From positions 35,844,611-35,908,610 of the forward strand of contig NC_044555.1 of the NCBI RefSeq assembly GCF_007565055.1: DNA of 64,000 nt, given 5' to 3'. This document shows, in pieces, positions 33,663 through 45,773 of the stretch. Source of the stretch: Rhinopithecus roxellana. Lineage: Eukaryota; Chordata; Mammalia; Primates; Cercopithecidae. The notes below the pieces were generated by a model. That model did not search any database. It had not been told where the DNA came from and saw nothing but the letters and a program-made list of their open reading frames with translations. Both the position numbers and the translations under genes were made by a program. The stretch's first letter is position 1. Every line of letters starts with the position of its first letter.

Positions 33663-34153
33663 TGCATTACAAAATGTAAACCTAAAATAATTAAAAGCCT
33701 CAGGATCTAGTTAAAAGAGTTTATTCAAGTGCAAAGTATGAGGTCAGCTATTCAGGGAGCAGAACTGCATCAAAAAATGGTGAACAGTGCTCCAGATGTG
33801 GGAAAATGCAAAATGGAAGTGTTAAACAGAATTACAACAAGTTTTCATACAAAGGCAAACAGACATAAAATTTGATTGGCTAATATTGATAATACTCTAA
33901 GGGGCTGTTTAACATTCTATTGTAAAGAATGAACAATCATAAACACTCCTATTTTTAATGTTATTTAGTCTAAGTTTTAATAAAGAATAGGGAGTCTGGA
34001 TAATGTAAAACATCTCAACCCAAATGTCAGAAAGCAATAGGCATGTACCAAACAGGAAAAATAGCTGTGTTACGTGAATTCACTTTTAGGGCTTAACTTT
34101 TCCCTGTGGCATAGTAAATTTGCAAGGTCCTAAAATTTTATTTTCATGTTACA
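33663..34153 (-). mobile_element. 5' LTR of minus-strand endogenous retrovirus
   Basis: In virus sense it starts TGTAACATG and ends TAATGCA, about 491 bp long, and is homologous to 16024-16565. An AATAAA-like 'taaataaa' context and CCAAT-type 'attggcta' phrases occur on one strand or the other. I could not identify a flanking target duplication shared with the other LTR. Confidence 0.8.
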
Positions 34154-34264
34154 TAATCGAAGATCTAAAAAAAACAGTGCTTTAAGCTTTTTCTTCCTTC
34201 TTTATTTTAGCATTTTAAATCTTCTGAAAAGTAGTAATTACATTAGCAATCTTAGCACTATATA

Positions 34265-34390
34265 TATTTTTAGAGACTGGGTCTTGCTATGTTGGCCAGG
34301 GTAGTCTCGAAACCCTGGCCTCAAGCAATCCTCCTGCCTTGGCCTACACAAAGTGCTGGGCTTATAGGTGTGAGGCACTATGCCCAGCCT
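34265..34390 (-). mobile_element. Alu left-arm monomer fragment (FLAM/AluJ-like)
   Basis: The reverse complement of the Alu left arm is recognisable from 'agagactgggtcttgctatg' through 'caagcaatcctcctgccttg' and 'aagtgctgggcttataggtg' to 'gcccagcc'. The divergence and the absence of a right arm suggest an old monomer or an early Alu. Confidence 0.8.
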
Positions 34391-34659
34391 TTATTTTGTT
34401 ATACAAAATCACGTAGGTAACGTTATTTATTTGTATTATAAAATTAGTACCACATATTGAAAAATTTTGGAAATACAATGTACAGCAAAATCACATTAAT
34501 TGCTGCATTAAAATATTGCACCAAAATTTAAGAGTTTAAAACAATAGTGAATATTTTATTTCACATGGTTTCATGAGTTAGGTATTTAGGAATGGTTAGG
34601 TTTAGCTCTCCCAGAATAACATAAAAACTACTTTTAACTGAAAACTTTTGGACCAATAG

Positions 34660-35045
34660 CAGCTGTAAAAAAGGCCTCATCTGAATGTCCTTTTGATTGA
34701 TCATTAAAGTAGTATTTTCCAAGAATTCAGCGGCAATAAATCCTCCTCAAAAGGAGCTTCCAGACAGGAAGGAGACTGCCCATTAGCACTGGGATAAGAA
34801 ATTGTATAAAGCAGCCCAATAGACCCTCCCATACTTTCCTTTTGAAGCCCTAAGCACTCCCCCACTGCTCCCCTGACAACACACATACACACTTTTGTTA
34901 AACTTCTGTATAAATCCCTACCTCTGACTCTCTGGGGAACCAGTCCTTTTAAAGTGTTCACATGTGCATGTGAAATAAGCTTTCTCTTGTTAATCTGTCT
35001 GTTGTCAATTAATTTGCAGCTTCCCCACTCCCTACTCACCCTACT
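34660..35045 (+). mobile_element. Unassigned LTR
   Basis: The layout is LTR-like: 'gaccaatagcagctgtaaaa', a 'ctgtataaatccctacct' TATA-like core, 'tctctggggaaccagtcc', 'tgaaataagctttctcttg' (polyadenylation-like) and 'ttaatctgtctgttgtcaa'. Its last third resembles the end of the LTR at 640-1111 ('ttaatcagacttttgtaag'). No matching partner LTR or internal sequence adjoins it. Confidence 0.5.
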
Positions 35046-35470
35046 CTCCCTTAACCACTAAGACCTATGTTGCTTGAAAAAAGAAAAAAAAAAAATTCTC
35101 CCAACACAGTCAAAATGTCAAGTGGTGATGGAGTCATCTGAAAACTTGACTAGGATTCAATGATCTGAGTCCAAGGCTCATGAACATGGCTGGCAAGTCT
35201 GTTTTGAATATTGGCAGAGGACCTCAATTTTTCTCATCATGTAGAGCTCTTTGTAGGGCTACACGAGTGTCTTCATGAATGTGATGAGTGGCTTCTCCTA
35301 GAGTGAGTGATCGATAAGTAACAAAAGAGAGCATAAAATAGGTTTTATAAACTAACCTTAGAACTCACTAAGTGTTATTTCTGCAGAACACTGTTAGTTG
35401 CACAAGTCAGTCCTATTCCGTGTAAAAGGGGACTATACATGGAATAAACAACAGGAGGCAATAACCACTT

Positions 35471-35847
35471 GTGATGGTTAATACTGTCAACTTGATTGGA
35501 TTGAAGGATACAAAGTATTAATCCTGGGTGTGTCTGTGAGAGTGTTGCCAAAAGATATTAACATTTGAGTCAGTGGGCTGGGGAAGGCAGATCCACCTTT
35601 AATCTGGTGAGCACAATCTAATCAGCTGTCAGCAAATACAAAGCAGGCAGAAAAATGTGAAGGGGAGACTGGCCTAGCCTCCCAGCCTACGTCTTTCTCC
35701 CGTGCTGGATGCTTCCTGCCCTCAAACATCAGACTCCAAGTTCTTCAGTTTGGGGCCCTGGACCAGGCTCTCCTTGCCTGGCAGCTTGAAGACAGCCTAT
35801 TGTGGGACCTTGTGATTATGTAAGTTAATACTTCAAAAACATCCTTT

Positions 35848-35893
<46 letters not shown>

Positions 35894-35999
35894 AATATAT
35901 GTAATAGGATATATGCATCCTATTATATATATATATATATATAATATATATATATATATATCCTATTCTGGCACTCTAGAGACCCCTGACTAATACAGC
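35471..35999 (+). mobile_element. ERVL-type LTR with expanded TA arrays
   Basis: The element starts TGTGATGGTTAATACTGTCA, with the phrases 'caacttgattggattgaagg', 'cctgggtgtgtctgtgagag' and 'attaacatttgagtcagtgg'. It ends 'cactctagagacccctgact' followed by AATACA. This is a familiar ERVL-class (MLT2-like) LTR. Its AT-rich polyadenylation region has expanded into TA arrays at about 35852-35890 and 35926-35960, separated by an imperfect palindrome. Confidence 0.75.
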
Positions 36000-36610
36000 A
36001 CTGGAGGCCATTTTGGAGTGTAGCTACCACACTGATTCTTATTTTCTATTTATTGCAAATCCCATGGTAAATACAATTTTGAGTTTTACTTTTTAAGTTA
36101 ACATTATGCATAATAGTATTTCTCTTTGGTATTACATTTTCATAATCATGCTTTTTAATGACTTCATACTACACCATCAGAATTTAATTAGCAATTTCAC
36201 TATTTTTGACAATTAGTCTAGTTCTGAAATATGTAATCTTGTCATTTATTTATTTTTAATTGTAGTACCTAGCATTTTTTCGTAAATTAGGCCTATAAAA
36301 AGAACTGAGAACTGTACTTTTTTTTTTTTTTTTAAACAAATACGTGGTGTTTCTATGACTGTAGCTTGTTTAGACTTGATTGATGCAGCTGGTCCAATTC
36401 CTTCCTTGAAGACTATTTATGAGAAGTATTTGTGTGTGCCTGAAAGCTCATTGTGCTGTGTGGATGAGACACAAAGAATTGGACTGACCAAATTATTTAG
36501 CCACATCTTTAGTCATTAAGAATCTTAAAATATGAAAGAGCCATGCTTAAAACCTTTGTAAGATCTCCATTCACTACACATTAATGCCAAACAAATATGA
36601 CATTGAAGTC
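36000..36610. other. Unassigned AT-rich sequence
   Basis: I see no repeat, RNA or exon that I can support in this stretch. Confidence 0.35.
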
Positions 36611-36614
36611 CTGT

Positions 36615-36880
36615 TACACATTTTCCCCTGTCTCCCTTACCTCTTCGATCTCCTCTTTCACATAACACTACATTTTACACAAACTCCATCCATAGGAGGG
36701 TTTCAAGCCTCAAATATGCCAAACTCTTTCACGTAGGCATTTCTTTGTTCATGTTGCTCCGAAATCTTGGAATGCCCTCATGTACCTCCAATACTACCTC
36801 TTCCATTTACTTGGCAAAGTGCTTATCTTTCAAGACTCCATATGGAGTTTCTCTAAGCTGTCTTCTCCAGATAGAATAAA
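36615..36880 (+). mobile_element. L2-like LINE fragment
   Basis: The run of pyrimidine-rich phrases, such as 'ttgctccgaaatcttggaatgccctc' and 'cctccaatactacctcttcc', follows the typical L2 3' end order ('ctggaatgccc' then 'cct..tacctcctc'). It is diverged, so the family call is moderate. A young Alu lies just downstream. Confidence 0.5.
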
Positions 36881-36917
36881 AAAATCCTTCCTTTGTGTTC
36901 TCTTGTTTCTTTTCTTT

Positions 36918-37223
36918 TTTTTTTTTTTTTTTTTTTTTTTTGAGACGGAGTCTCGCTCTGTCGCCCGGGCTGGAGTGCAGTGGCCGGATCTCAGCTCACT
37001 GCAAGCTCCGCCTCCCGGGTTTACGCCATTCTCCTGCCTCAGCCTCCCGAGTAGCTGGGACTACAGGCGCCCGCCACCTCACCCGGCTAGTTTTTTGTAT
37101 TTTTTAGTAGAGACGGGGTTTCACCGTGTTAGCCAGGATGGTCTCGATCTTCTGACCTCGTGATCCGCCCGTCTCGGCCTCCCAAAGCGCTGGGATTACA
37201 GGCTTGAGCCACCGCGCCCGGCC
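36918..37223 (-). mobile_element. AluY, Old World monkey-type, full length
   Basis: A complete minus-strand Alu has a T tail of about 24 bases. The right arm carries the complement of GATCCGGCCACTGCA (near 36983-36997) and 'ggtttacgccatt', matching the copies at 10803 and 61635. It is flanked by a perfect 13-bp duplication, gtttcttttcttt (36905-36917 and 37224-37236). Little divergence is visible, so it is young. Frames of 127 and 70 codons here are Alu antisense frames. Confidence 0.97.
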
Positions 37224-37519
37224 GTTTCTTTTCTTTAAAAAAATCCTATCATAGGACCTGGAACCTTTCATTATACCTGTTTTTAAGTTCATTGAAGGCA
37301 ACAATTTTAAAATACCATAATAAACTGTATTCTACATGCCCCCCATGTTGAGACGTAAGTGCTTAGCACATAGCAGTAACACAATAAAAGATAAAATTAA
37401 TGGTCTTTGGAAATATTCAGCTATCTTTTTCTACTTTCTGTAGGAAAGATTCTATAACAGCTTATTGTTATTTTTCAAGACTACTGGATAAGGAGATTTT
37501 AGAAGCCTCCTGATTTTAT

Positions 37520-38010
37520 AATCAACAAATATTTCTTGAGCAGCTACTTTATACCAAGCATTGTTCTAGGTGCTGGATTACATCAGCTAACAAAAAAGAA
37601 AAAGTTCTTGCCCTTATGAACCTTACATTTTAGTAAGTATTAAGATATAACAAATAAATGTATAATGGGTAACAATGTCAAATGTTGATAAGTAACAAAC
37701 AGAAAACAAAAAATGCTAAAAAATAAGTTGATCAAGGAATGCTTCTCTGAAGAAATATTTGTACATAATGGAGTGAAGAACTGAGCAACACGGTAACTAA
37801 TGAAAAAAGTATTTCAGGCAGCAGAAACAGCAAAGACAAGAAAGTACGTGGTGTGATCATGGAGTAACACTGAGGCAAGTGTAACTACTGCTGAGTGAGC
37901 AAGGAGAAGAATATGAGGCCATGAAAATAGAGAGAAAACTGGGGGCTTATTTTAAAGACCTTGTTCTTTACTCATAAGGAGCAATGAAGTAATACATTCC
38001 AGAAGAATTC
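37520..38010 (-). mobile_element. L2-like LINE, antisense 3' end
   Basis: The plus-strand reading 'caacaaatatttcttgagca' followed by 'gcattgttctaggtgctgg', 'ttgcccttatgaaccttaca' and 'tttcaggcagcagaaacagc' is the familiar antisense L2 3' end. Divergence is high, as expected for an ancient element. Confidence 0.65.
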
Positions 38011-38049
38011 CTCTGGATGTCGTATGGTATAGGAAGTTGAGGAGTTGCT

Positions 38050-38455
38050 ATTGTTTAAATATGATTTGCTCCCACTAAAACTCACATTGAGACTTGTTTC
38101 CCAATGTAGCTATGATGAGAGGCAGGGTCTCTAAGAGGTTATTAGATCATTAAGAGGAATTAATGCCTTTCCCAAGGGAGTGAGTTCTTGCTTTCAAAAT
38201 ACCAGATTAGTTACTAAGAGAGTGGATTGTTATGAAACAAAACTGCCTCTCATCTTTGATCTCTGCACATGCCTGCTCCCCCTTCCGTTGCCACACTATG
38301 TTATGATGCAGCATGTAGCTCTCACCAGAAGCCAGCCAGATGCAGCTGTCCAGTCTTGGACCTCCTAACTTCCAGGTTCATGAGCTAAATACACCTCTTT
38401 CCTTTATAAATCACCAAGTCTCAGGTATTCTGTTATAGCAACAGAAAGTAAAGAT
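38050..38455 (+). mobile_element. MaLR LTR (MLT1/MST-like), solo
   Basis: The order 'taaatatgatttgctcccac', 'gggtctctaagaggttatta', 'gtgagttcttg', 'gctaaatacacctctttcc' and 'aaatcaccaagtctcaggta', with the end 'ctgttatagcaacagaaa', is a diverged MaLR LTR. The 62-codon frame inside is chance. Confidence 0.75.
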
Positions 38456-38819
38456 AGGGATTAAACAGAAAGACCATTCAGAAGGCTACTGAAATAGTCT
38501 AAATAAAAATTATTGATAGCTTAAACCAGGTAGAAGTGCTGAATGTGGGAAAAGTTGTCATGTTTAGGATACAGTGTGAAGTTAAAGCTAACAGTGACAT
38601 ACTTTATATCAGGTGTAAGAGAGAGACAAATCAAAGATGAGTCTATGGTTTACGGTTTAAGAAACTGGAAAAATAAAATTGTCATTTACTGAGATTTAAA
38701 AAAAAGACTGCTTAGGAACAAGATGTGAGGGAATAATAAGGAATTTGACTTTTATCGTTTTAGAATTGAACTTGGCAATCAAGTAGTTGGATATATAAGC
38801 TTGGGGTTATTTTAGTTTC

Positions 38820-39300
38820 AATGGCTCTGTAAAAATAATTACCCCGAATTTACTGTCTTAAAACAACGAACATTTATTTTATTCATGACTCTACAATTAA
38901 GTCTAGGATTGGGGAGGCTGACTTATCTGTGCTCCAATTGGCATCACCTGAAGTGACTTGATGGCTAGGGGGATGGAATCTTCTGAAGGGTCATTTCATC
39001 ACGTGACTGGTGGTAGGCGCTGGCTGTTGACTGAAACCTTAGCTAAGGCTGTTGGTTAGAACACCCAAGTATGGCCTCTCCACATGGCCCAAGCTTCCTC
39101 ACAATATGGAAGAATGGTCCCCAAAGGAAGCATCCTGAGAGAGAGAGACAAAGAGAGGGGAGCGGGGAGGAAGATGTGTCTTTTTATGAACTCATCTTGG
39201 AAGTCAAATAGAATCACTTTTAACCATACTCTATTGGTTGTAGCCACCATAAATCCTACCAAGATTCAAGATCACAGAATGTTAGTTACTCTGTAAGAAG
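38820..39300. repeat. Medium-reiterated interspersed repeat, family not assigned
   Basis: The pattern 'ttactgtcttaaaacaacga', 'catttattttattcatgact', 'ggcgctggctgttgactgaa', 'ggcctctccacatggccc' and 'ggaagtcaaatagaatcact' is one I recognise as a common mammalian interspersed repeat, probably an LTR or DNA-transposon remnant. The family and strand are uncertain. Two frames of about 70 codons on opposite strands fall inside and are not genes. Confidence 0.5.
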
Positions 39301-40850
39301 AGCACATGGGATGGAAGTCAGATCTATACCTGTTACTTAATTTCTTTCCTTGTCACTTTCAGAGTGACCTAGTCATTTCTCAAAGATAGCTGCTTTCACT
39401 AAGTGATCAAAAACTGGAAATGAGTAAAATGAATATATACATTGCCTTCTACTGTAGGATATTTTTAACTGACTGATAATTGCTTATGGAATTTTAAAAT
39501 CCAATATACTTGTCTTTCACCTCAAATCTCAATTGCCTTCAAGCAAGTAAGTAATAAGTACAGGTACCAAGCATATACTTTTCTCAGATTCTATATATTT
39601 TATTATAAAATTTTACTGTATCTTTAGATCAGTCCAAACATCTAATGGTCTGCCAAAGGGGAATGAGAATACAATAGTTTCCTTAACTACAGATATTCAG
39701 GAATGTACTGAGAACGTATTTTAAGTGACACTTCATGTCTGTTTAAATAAACCTAAGTTAAACTGGGCCTTTTGTTTCCAGTTAATGATGGAGATTCAAT
39801 ATTAAACAAAGTAATAGCTGTTAATGACAGATGGTGTGTGATTGAAGCAATGTTGATGGTACCCAGAGACACTGATAAAAGACACAATCTCGAATGCAAG
39901 TAAAAGACACTCAAACACAGCTGCATGAAAATGGCTAAAGCAGGAGACTCAGGAACACTCTTTTCATTGTAGGGGCACTCTCCCTTTGTATTCAGGTCCC
40001 CATGAAGTTACCCTACTGCTTGTAATAACATGTGACTAATATCAGATTCACCAAGCGCTTTGAGAAACTCAATCTAGACATTTCTTGGAGCAGGGAGGGA
40101 TTTGTTTGTACTCATGTAGTTATCCTAAACTCTTCTGAGAGTCACACGGTCATAATTTACTTATTAAAATCTGCTAATGTGATGCAATCAGACAGAAACT
40201 CAAAATCAACTGCATTAAGGTACAAATGCAATTTGGCCTGGGAATAATTACTTCTATACCATTTATATTCTTAGAACGTAGTACACACCAGTGTTGTCAC
40301 ATTTCTGGCAACTACAGTAGGCTGGGTTGAATCACGAGTTGAGGTCAGGAGTCTCTGGCATTGACCATCTCGATTAAGTTTGTTTCAGGCCTGCCTGTAT
40401 TCAGTTCCACCAAATTGTCTTCCCATCCTTTTCCAAAATAATAAAAAGTAGATATCCACTGACACTGTACTTACCATATTTTGAATGTGTCCAAAGATTA
40501 ACGGCAATCTATTCCAAGTTATAGTAAATAGACATTAAAGGATAAACGAAGCATCATTTGAAACCTATGGTAAAATTAAAATGTATATCTATCTTCAAAA
40601 TTAAATATTATTTATGAAATATTACTTATAAAATATTGATGTTTGGCTTCCAAATCTTGTGTGAGAATCACTACATTTTATCAAAACAAAGTTTCTCTGT
40701 TGGGACACAATAAAATTTTGTATTTTATCATTAATGTATCATTAATGCAAATTTGAGTTTGTAACTAGTTTCTTCATTAAATTCAACAATTCCATTGCCA
40801 CATAAAACATCCAGTTTAGGAAATATTATCAACGACTCAATATGCTTCTG
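39301..40850. other. Unassigned unique-looking sequence
   Basis: This is the longest stretch in the window without an identified repeat. I looked for an exon: the 71-codon frame at 40032-40247 and the 66-codon minus-strand frame at 40731-40931 show no domain and no consensus splice context, so nothing is called. Confidence 0.35.
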
Positions 40851-40859
40851 TTTGATTTT

Positions 40860-41660
40860 AGAAACATAAATCAGATCATGACCCTCTCGTGCACAAAACC
40901 TTACAATTACTTTCCTTTGCAAACAGAACAATATTCAAATTCTTGACACGGCTTGCAAAACCCTGCATCACTGATCACTATCCACTTTTATACCACTTTT
41001 TATTAGCACTTTTTACTTGCAAACTGTATAGTATCTTTACTACCATGATCCTGGTTACTTCTACTTCTTTGCTATAGTTTGAATATTTGTCCCCTCCAAA
41101 ACTTATTTTGAAATTTAATTTCCAATGTTGCAGTATTGACAGGTGGGACCTTTAAGAGGTGATTGGATTGTGAGGGCTCTGCCTTCATGAATGGATTGAT
41201 ATCATTAATGGATTAATACATTATAATGGAATGGGAACTGGTGGGTTTAGAAGAAGAGAAAAAGAGACCCAAGACAACATGTTAGCATGTTCAGACCCCT
41301 CGCTATGTGCTGCCTTGGGCTGCTTTGGGATACTGCAGAGAGTCCCCACCAGCAGGGAGGTTCTTAGCAGATGTACTCCCTTGACCTTGCACTTCCCAGC
41401 TTCCATAACTGTAAGAAATAAATTCCTTTTGTTTTTATAAATTACTCAGTTTCAGATATTTTGTTATAAGCAACAGAAAACAAGTTAATGCATTGTTCAA
41501 TGACTTTTGAAACTGCTTCTCCTCCACCTGGAATGTTCCTGTTTCAAAGTTTCAAATGACTGTTCTTTCTTTTTCTAATCTTAGTTGAAATGCTACTTGC
41601 TAAGACAGGTCTTCCTTAGCCACACAAACCCAATAAGCATGCCAAATCCGAGTCACTAAT
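40860..41660 (+). mobile_element. L2-like LINE split by a MaLR LTR
   Basis: The left part (40860-41067) follows the L2 order: 'accttacaattactttcctt', 'caaattcttgacacggcttg', 'caaaaccctgcatcactgat'. The right part (41500-41660) continues in order with 'ctcctccacctggaatgttc' and 'tgaaatgctacttgctaaga'. The MaLR LTR at 41068-41495 separates them, so the L2 is the older element. Confidence 0.65.
41068..41495 (+). mobile_element. MaLR LTR (MLT1-like), solo
   Basis: The element opens 'gctatagtttgaatatttgtc' and continues 'aggtgggacctttaagaggt', 'gtgagggctctgccttcatg', 'aaataaattccttttg' and 'ataaattactcagtttcaga', ending 'ttgttataagcaacagaaaa'. It sits within the L2 at 40860-41660. Frames of 61 and 69 codons on opposite strands are chance. 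Confidence 0.8.
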
Positions 41661-42180
41661 TATGATATTTTCTTCTTTTAATTTTGGGGTAACCCTCATT
41701 ATCTTGAAATTCTTATTTATTTGTTCTCTCATTTATTTCTCCCCCTCTTCTTCCCTTCTCTCCTTCATTTCCAAATGCTTTCATGTACTTGTTCCTCATT
41801 TATATCATATGTTTCTCCTGCCTCTGGCCAAAAATTTACATAGCATATATCTTCTTGCTCAAAACATTACATTGTTTTTACACTTTTTAATATGCATGGA
41901 AACATTCTTGGAATCCAGTGCTGTAATCAGAGCCAGATCTACTCAAGATGCAGAGAGCTGAAGACGTTGGTTTAGTGTCCTTGAAAAACCCTGTCATTTC
42001 TCTTGGAAGCACAGTTTATTGCTAGGAGCTCAAGATTCTTCTGCCCTCATCAGAGCTATGTAAAAATCAATGCTATGGATGCCTGTGGGGTCCAAGTACA
42101 AGGGAATATAGCTTTTGGCGTACCAAAGGAAGGAGGTATTACCCGTTGAGTTATGCTTTCTTAGAATGCACTCTCTTTTC
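41661..42180. other. Unassigned sequence
   Basis: A T/C-rich stretch (to about 41900) encodes a 99-codon hydrophobic frame at 41662-41961 with no recognisable family. The remainder shows nothing recognisable. Confidence 0.35.
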
Positions 42181-42184
42181 AGAT

Positions 42185-43895
42185 TCAATTAAATACAAAA
42201 GCTTTATTGAGATTTAATTTATAAATGATAAACATACTTTAAAAATATATAATAAGTGGATATTAGTATATTCACAGAGTTGTGCAGCCACTACCACTAT
42301 CTCATTCTCGACACCTCCAGAAAGAAGCTGATACCAATTAGCAGTCACTCAACACATGCTATCCTCACACCCCCATGTAACAAGGTTATGGAAAACACTA
42401 ATTACATTCTGTCTTTATGAATTTGCCTCATCTGCACATTTTATATGTCTTATTCTGTGTCTGGCTTCTTTGACTTAACAAAAAGTTTTCAGGGTTCATC
42501 CATACGGCAGCACATATCAGTACTTCATTCCTTTTTGTGGCTGAATAATATTCCATTACATGAATGGATCACATTTTATTTTTTCAGTTATCATTTGATG
42601 AAGAGTTGAAGTATTTCAGTTTTTCCTATTATAAATAATGATGCTGTGAATGTATAATTGTGTGGACATAGGTTTTCCATTATCTTTAGTATATACTTAG
42701 TAGAGGAATTGCTGGGTTGCATGGTAACCATATGTTTAATATTTGAAGAGCTTCCAAGCTGTTTTCCAAAGCAGCTGCAGTATTTTATATTCCCACCAAA
42801 AATAAATACATAAGGGTTCTAATTTCTCCACTTCCTTACTAATGCTTGATTTAATCTGTCTTTTTTATTATAATCATTCTATTGTGCGTGAAGTGGTATC
42901 TCATTGTGGTGTCGATTTGCATTTCCCCAATGACTAACATATGGTGTTGCGCATCTTTTCATGTGCTTATTTGCCATTTGTTTGACTTCTTTGGTTAGGT
43001 GTCTGTGCAAATCCTTTCCCCATGTTTTAATTGGGTTATTTATCTCTTTGCTATTGGGTTATAAGAGATTTTATATATCTTCAGTGTAAGTTACTTGTCA
43101 AATACATAATTTGCCAACATTATCTTACAGTCTCTTGGTTATTTTTTACTTTCTTATGATGACCATTAAAGCATGAGTGCTTTAATTTTGATTATATAAA
43201 AGTGATGTTTGTTTTGTCACTTACATGTTAGGTTTCTATGTAAGAAAACATTGCCTAATCAAATTAATGAAGATTTACTCCTATGTTTTCTTCTAAAAGT
43301 TTTATAAATTTAGCTCTTAGAATTAGATCTATGATCCATTGTGAGTTTATTTTCATATATGGTGTGAGGTAGGGTCCAACATCATTCTTTTGCAAGTGAG
43401 TAGCTAGTTATCCCAACGCCATTTTTTGAAAATAGTACTTTTTGCCATTAGACTATCTTGGACACTTGTGAAAAATCAATTGACAATTCATATAATATTT
43501 TACTTACAGACTGTCCATTCTGCTTGAATGGTCTCTATGTTTATCACTATGCCAATACCATTATGGCTTGATTATTGCAGCATTGCAGTATATCTTCAAA
43601 TTGAAGTGTAAGTCCTCCAAATATGTTCTTTAAAAAAAATGTTGATGGGCTACTCTGGGACCCTTGTGTCTTTATGTAAATGTTAGAATGAGCTTTTCAA
43701 TTTTTGCATATAAAATAGCTGAGGTGTTAACAGAGTTTTTATATAATTTGCAGATAATTTTGAAAGTATTGTCATTTTAGCAGTGTTAGTTATTCAGACC
43801 AATAACATAGTAATATCTTTCAAATTTTTCTGGTCTTTTTAAATTTCTTTCAATGATGTATGTAGTTTTTATTCTACAAGACTTCCATTCGTTTT
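42185..43895 (-). mobile_element. Old L1M 3' portion, minus strand (first copy)
   Basis: Antisense L1 3' end phrases run in order: 'tttattgagatttaatttat', 'ttcacagagttgtgcagcca', 'ttcctttttgtggctgaata', 'ggaattgctgggttgcatgg', 'agtggtatctcattgtggtg' and 'gcatttccccaatgactaac'. The same L1 interval is met again after 43900, so this is a separate element from the next one. Confidence 0.85.
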
Positions 43896-44292
43896 GTTAA
43901 TTTTTTTTTCTATTTTTATGTATTCTGGATATTATTTCATTATAAGATATATGATTTATACATATTTTTCTCCCATTCTGTTGATTATGTTTTCACTGAT
44001 GTTATCATTTGCAGCACAAAATTTTATATTTTTTAAAGTCCAATTTATCTATTTTTTCTCTCTTTTTTCTTGTGCTTTTGATTATAGACTAGAAGGCTTT
44101 GACTCACCTAAGATTGCAAAGATTTACTATTATGTTTTTGCCCAAGATTTTTAACATTTTATTTTTTCCAAATAGGTTTTTCATCCATTCATTATTGATT
44201 TTTGTATATAATGTCAGGGATGGTTTCAATTTCAATCTTTTGTTATGTTGAAATTCAGCTGGTGCAGCACCATCTGTTGAAGACTATTAATC

Positions 44293-44310
44293 TCCCCCCC
44301 CCCCCCCCAT
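44293..44310 (+). repeat. Poly-C tract
   Basis: An uninterrupted run of about 16 C lies within the old L1M. It is unusual in such AT-rich sequence, and length variation is likely. Confidence 0.9.
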
Positions 44311-45442
44311 TTAATTGTCTTGGCACCCTTGTTGAAAATCAACTGAACAGAAACATGAGGACGTATTTTTAGACTTTCAGTTGATTTATATGAATATGCT
44401 TATGCCATTCCCACATTGTCTTGATCAGTCTAGTTTATAGTAAGTATTGAAACAAGAAACTGACAGTCTTTCAACATTGTTCATTATTATCAAGATTGTT
44501 TTAGATAGTTAGGCTGCCTTATATCTCTCTCTGAGTGACTCAGCTTGCCAATTTCTGCAGAAGGAGCCAGCAGGGATTTTTGACAAGAAATGTGTTGTAT
44601 TTGTACATGTATTTTCAAGGTATTACCGTCATAGTAGTTATAAGACTTTCAATTCATAAACATGGAATGTCTTTATATTTAAACTATCTTCAATTTTTAA
44701 TGATATTTTATAGTTTTTCAGTGAACAGTATAGTTTTCTTATACTTCTTTTTTTTTATTTTTATTTCTAAATATTTAATTCTTTCTGGTACTATTGTAAT
44801 TATAATTATTTTCTTGGTTTCCTTTTTGATAAGAACTATGAGTTTCCATACATGCCCACTTTCAGGTTGAGAAAATTTCTGTCTATTCTTAGTTTTAAAA
44901 AGTAATTTAGTGTTTTCATCATGGAAGGACATTGAATTTTGTCAAATGTTTTTCTATATCTATTGAGATGTTTCTGTATTTCTAGTCCTTTGTTCTATTC
45001 ATATGGTATATTATTTTATTGATTTTCATGTACTGAATTAACTTTGAATTGCTGGGATAAATTCTACTTGGTTATGGTACATAAACCTTTTTATGTGTGG
45101 CCAAATTTTGTTTTAGTATTGCTTTAAGAATTTTTCCATTTACATTCATAAGAAATGCCAGTCTGTGGTTTTGTGGGGTTTTTGATGCCTTTGTTACATA
45201 CTGAATACTTGTGTTTCCCCACCCCCAAATTCATATCTTGAAATCTAAATCCCCAATGTGATTGTGGTAAGAGTTCAGGTCTTCGGGAGGTGCCATCGTC
45301 TGATGTGCTCTCCCAAAAATCCATATATGGAATCATAATTTTCAATGTGATGATATTAAAAGGTAGGGCTTTTGAGAGGTGATTAGATCGTGAGGGTCTT
45401 ACCTCCAGCAGAGGGCTTAGTTCCATTAAAAAAGAGTCTGAG

Positions 45443-45760
45443 GACTGGGCGCAGTGGCTCATAGCTGTAATTCCAGCACTTTGGGAGGCTGAGGTGCAGA
45501 TTATGAGGTTAAAAGATCGAGACCATCCTGGCCAACATGGTGAAAACCCATCTCTACTAAAAATACAAAAATTAACTGAGCATTGTGGCACGCTCCTGTA
45601 GTCCCAGCTACTCAGGAGGCTGAGGCAGGAGAACCTCTTGAACCCAGAAGGTGGAGGCTGCAGTGAGCCCAGATCATGCCACTGTGCTCCAGCCTGGCAA
45701 TAGAGAAAGAGTCCATCAGAAAAAAAAAAAAACAAAAAACAAAAAAACAAAACAAAAAAA
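45443..45760 (+). mobile_element. Alu, full length, diverged
   Basis: A complete Alu with scattered substitutions ends in an A-rich tail with C interruptions. Flanks 'aaaaaagagtctgagg' and 'aaaaaaaagtctaagg' form an imperfect target duplication inside the MaLR 5' LTR. The 223-codon and 122-codon minus-strand frames here are Alu antisense frames extended by chance. Confidence 0.93.
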
Positions 45761-45773
45761 AGTCTAAGGGCAT

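Noticed and set aside
36780..37163. 127-codon plus-strand open frame
   Set aside because: It consists of AluY antisense with a poly-F run from the T tail. This is a standard Alu artefact.
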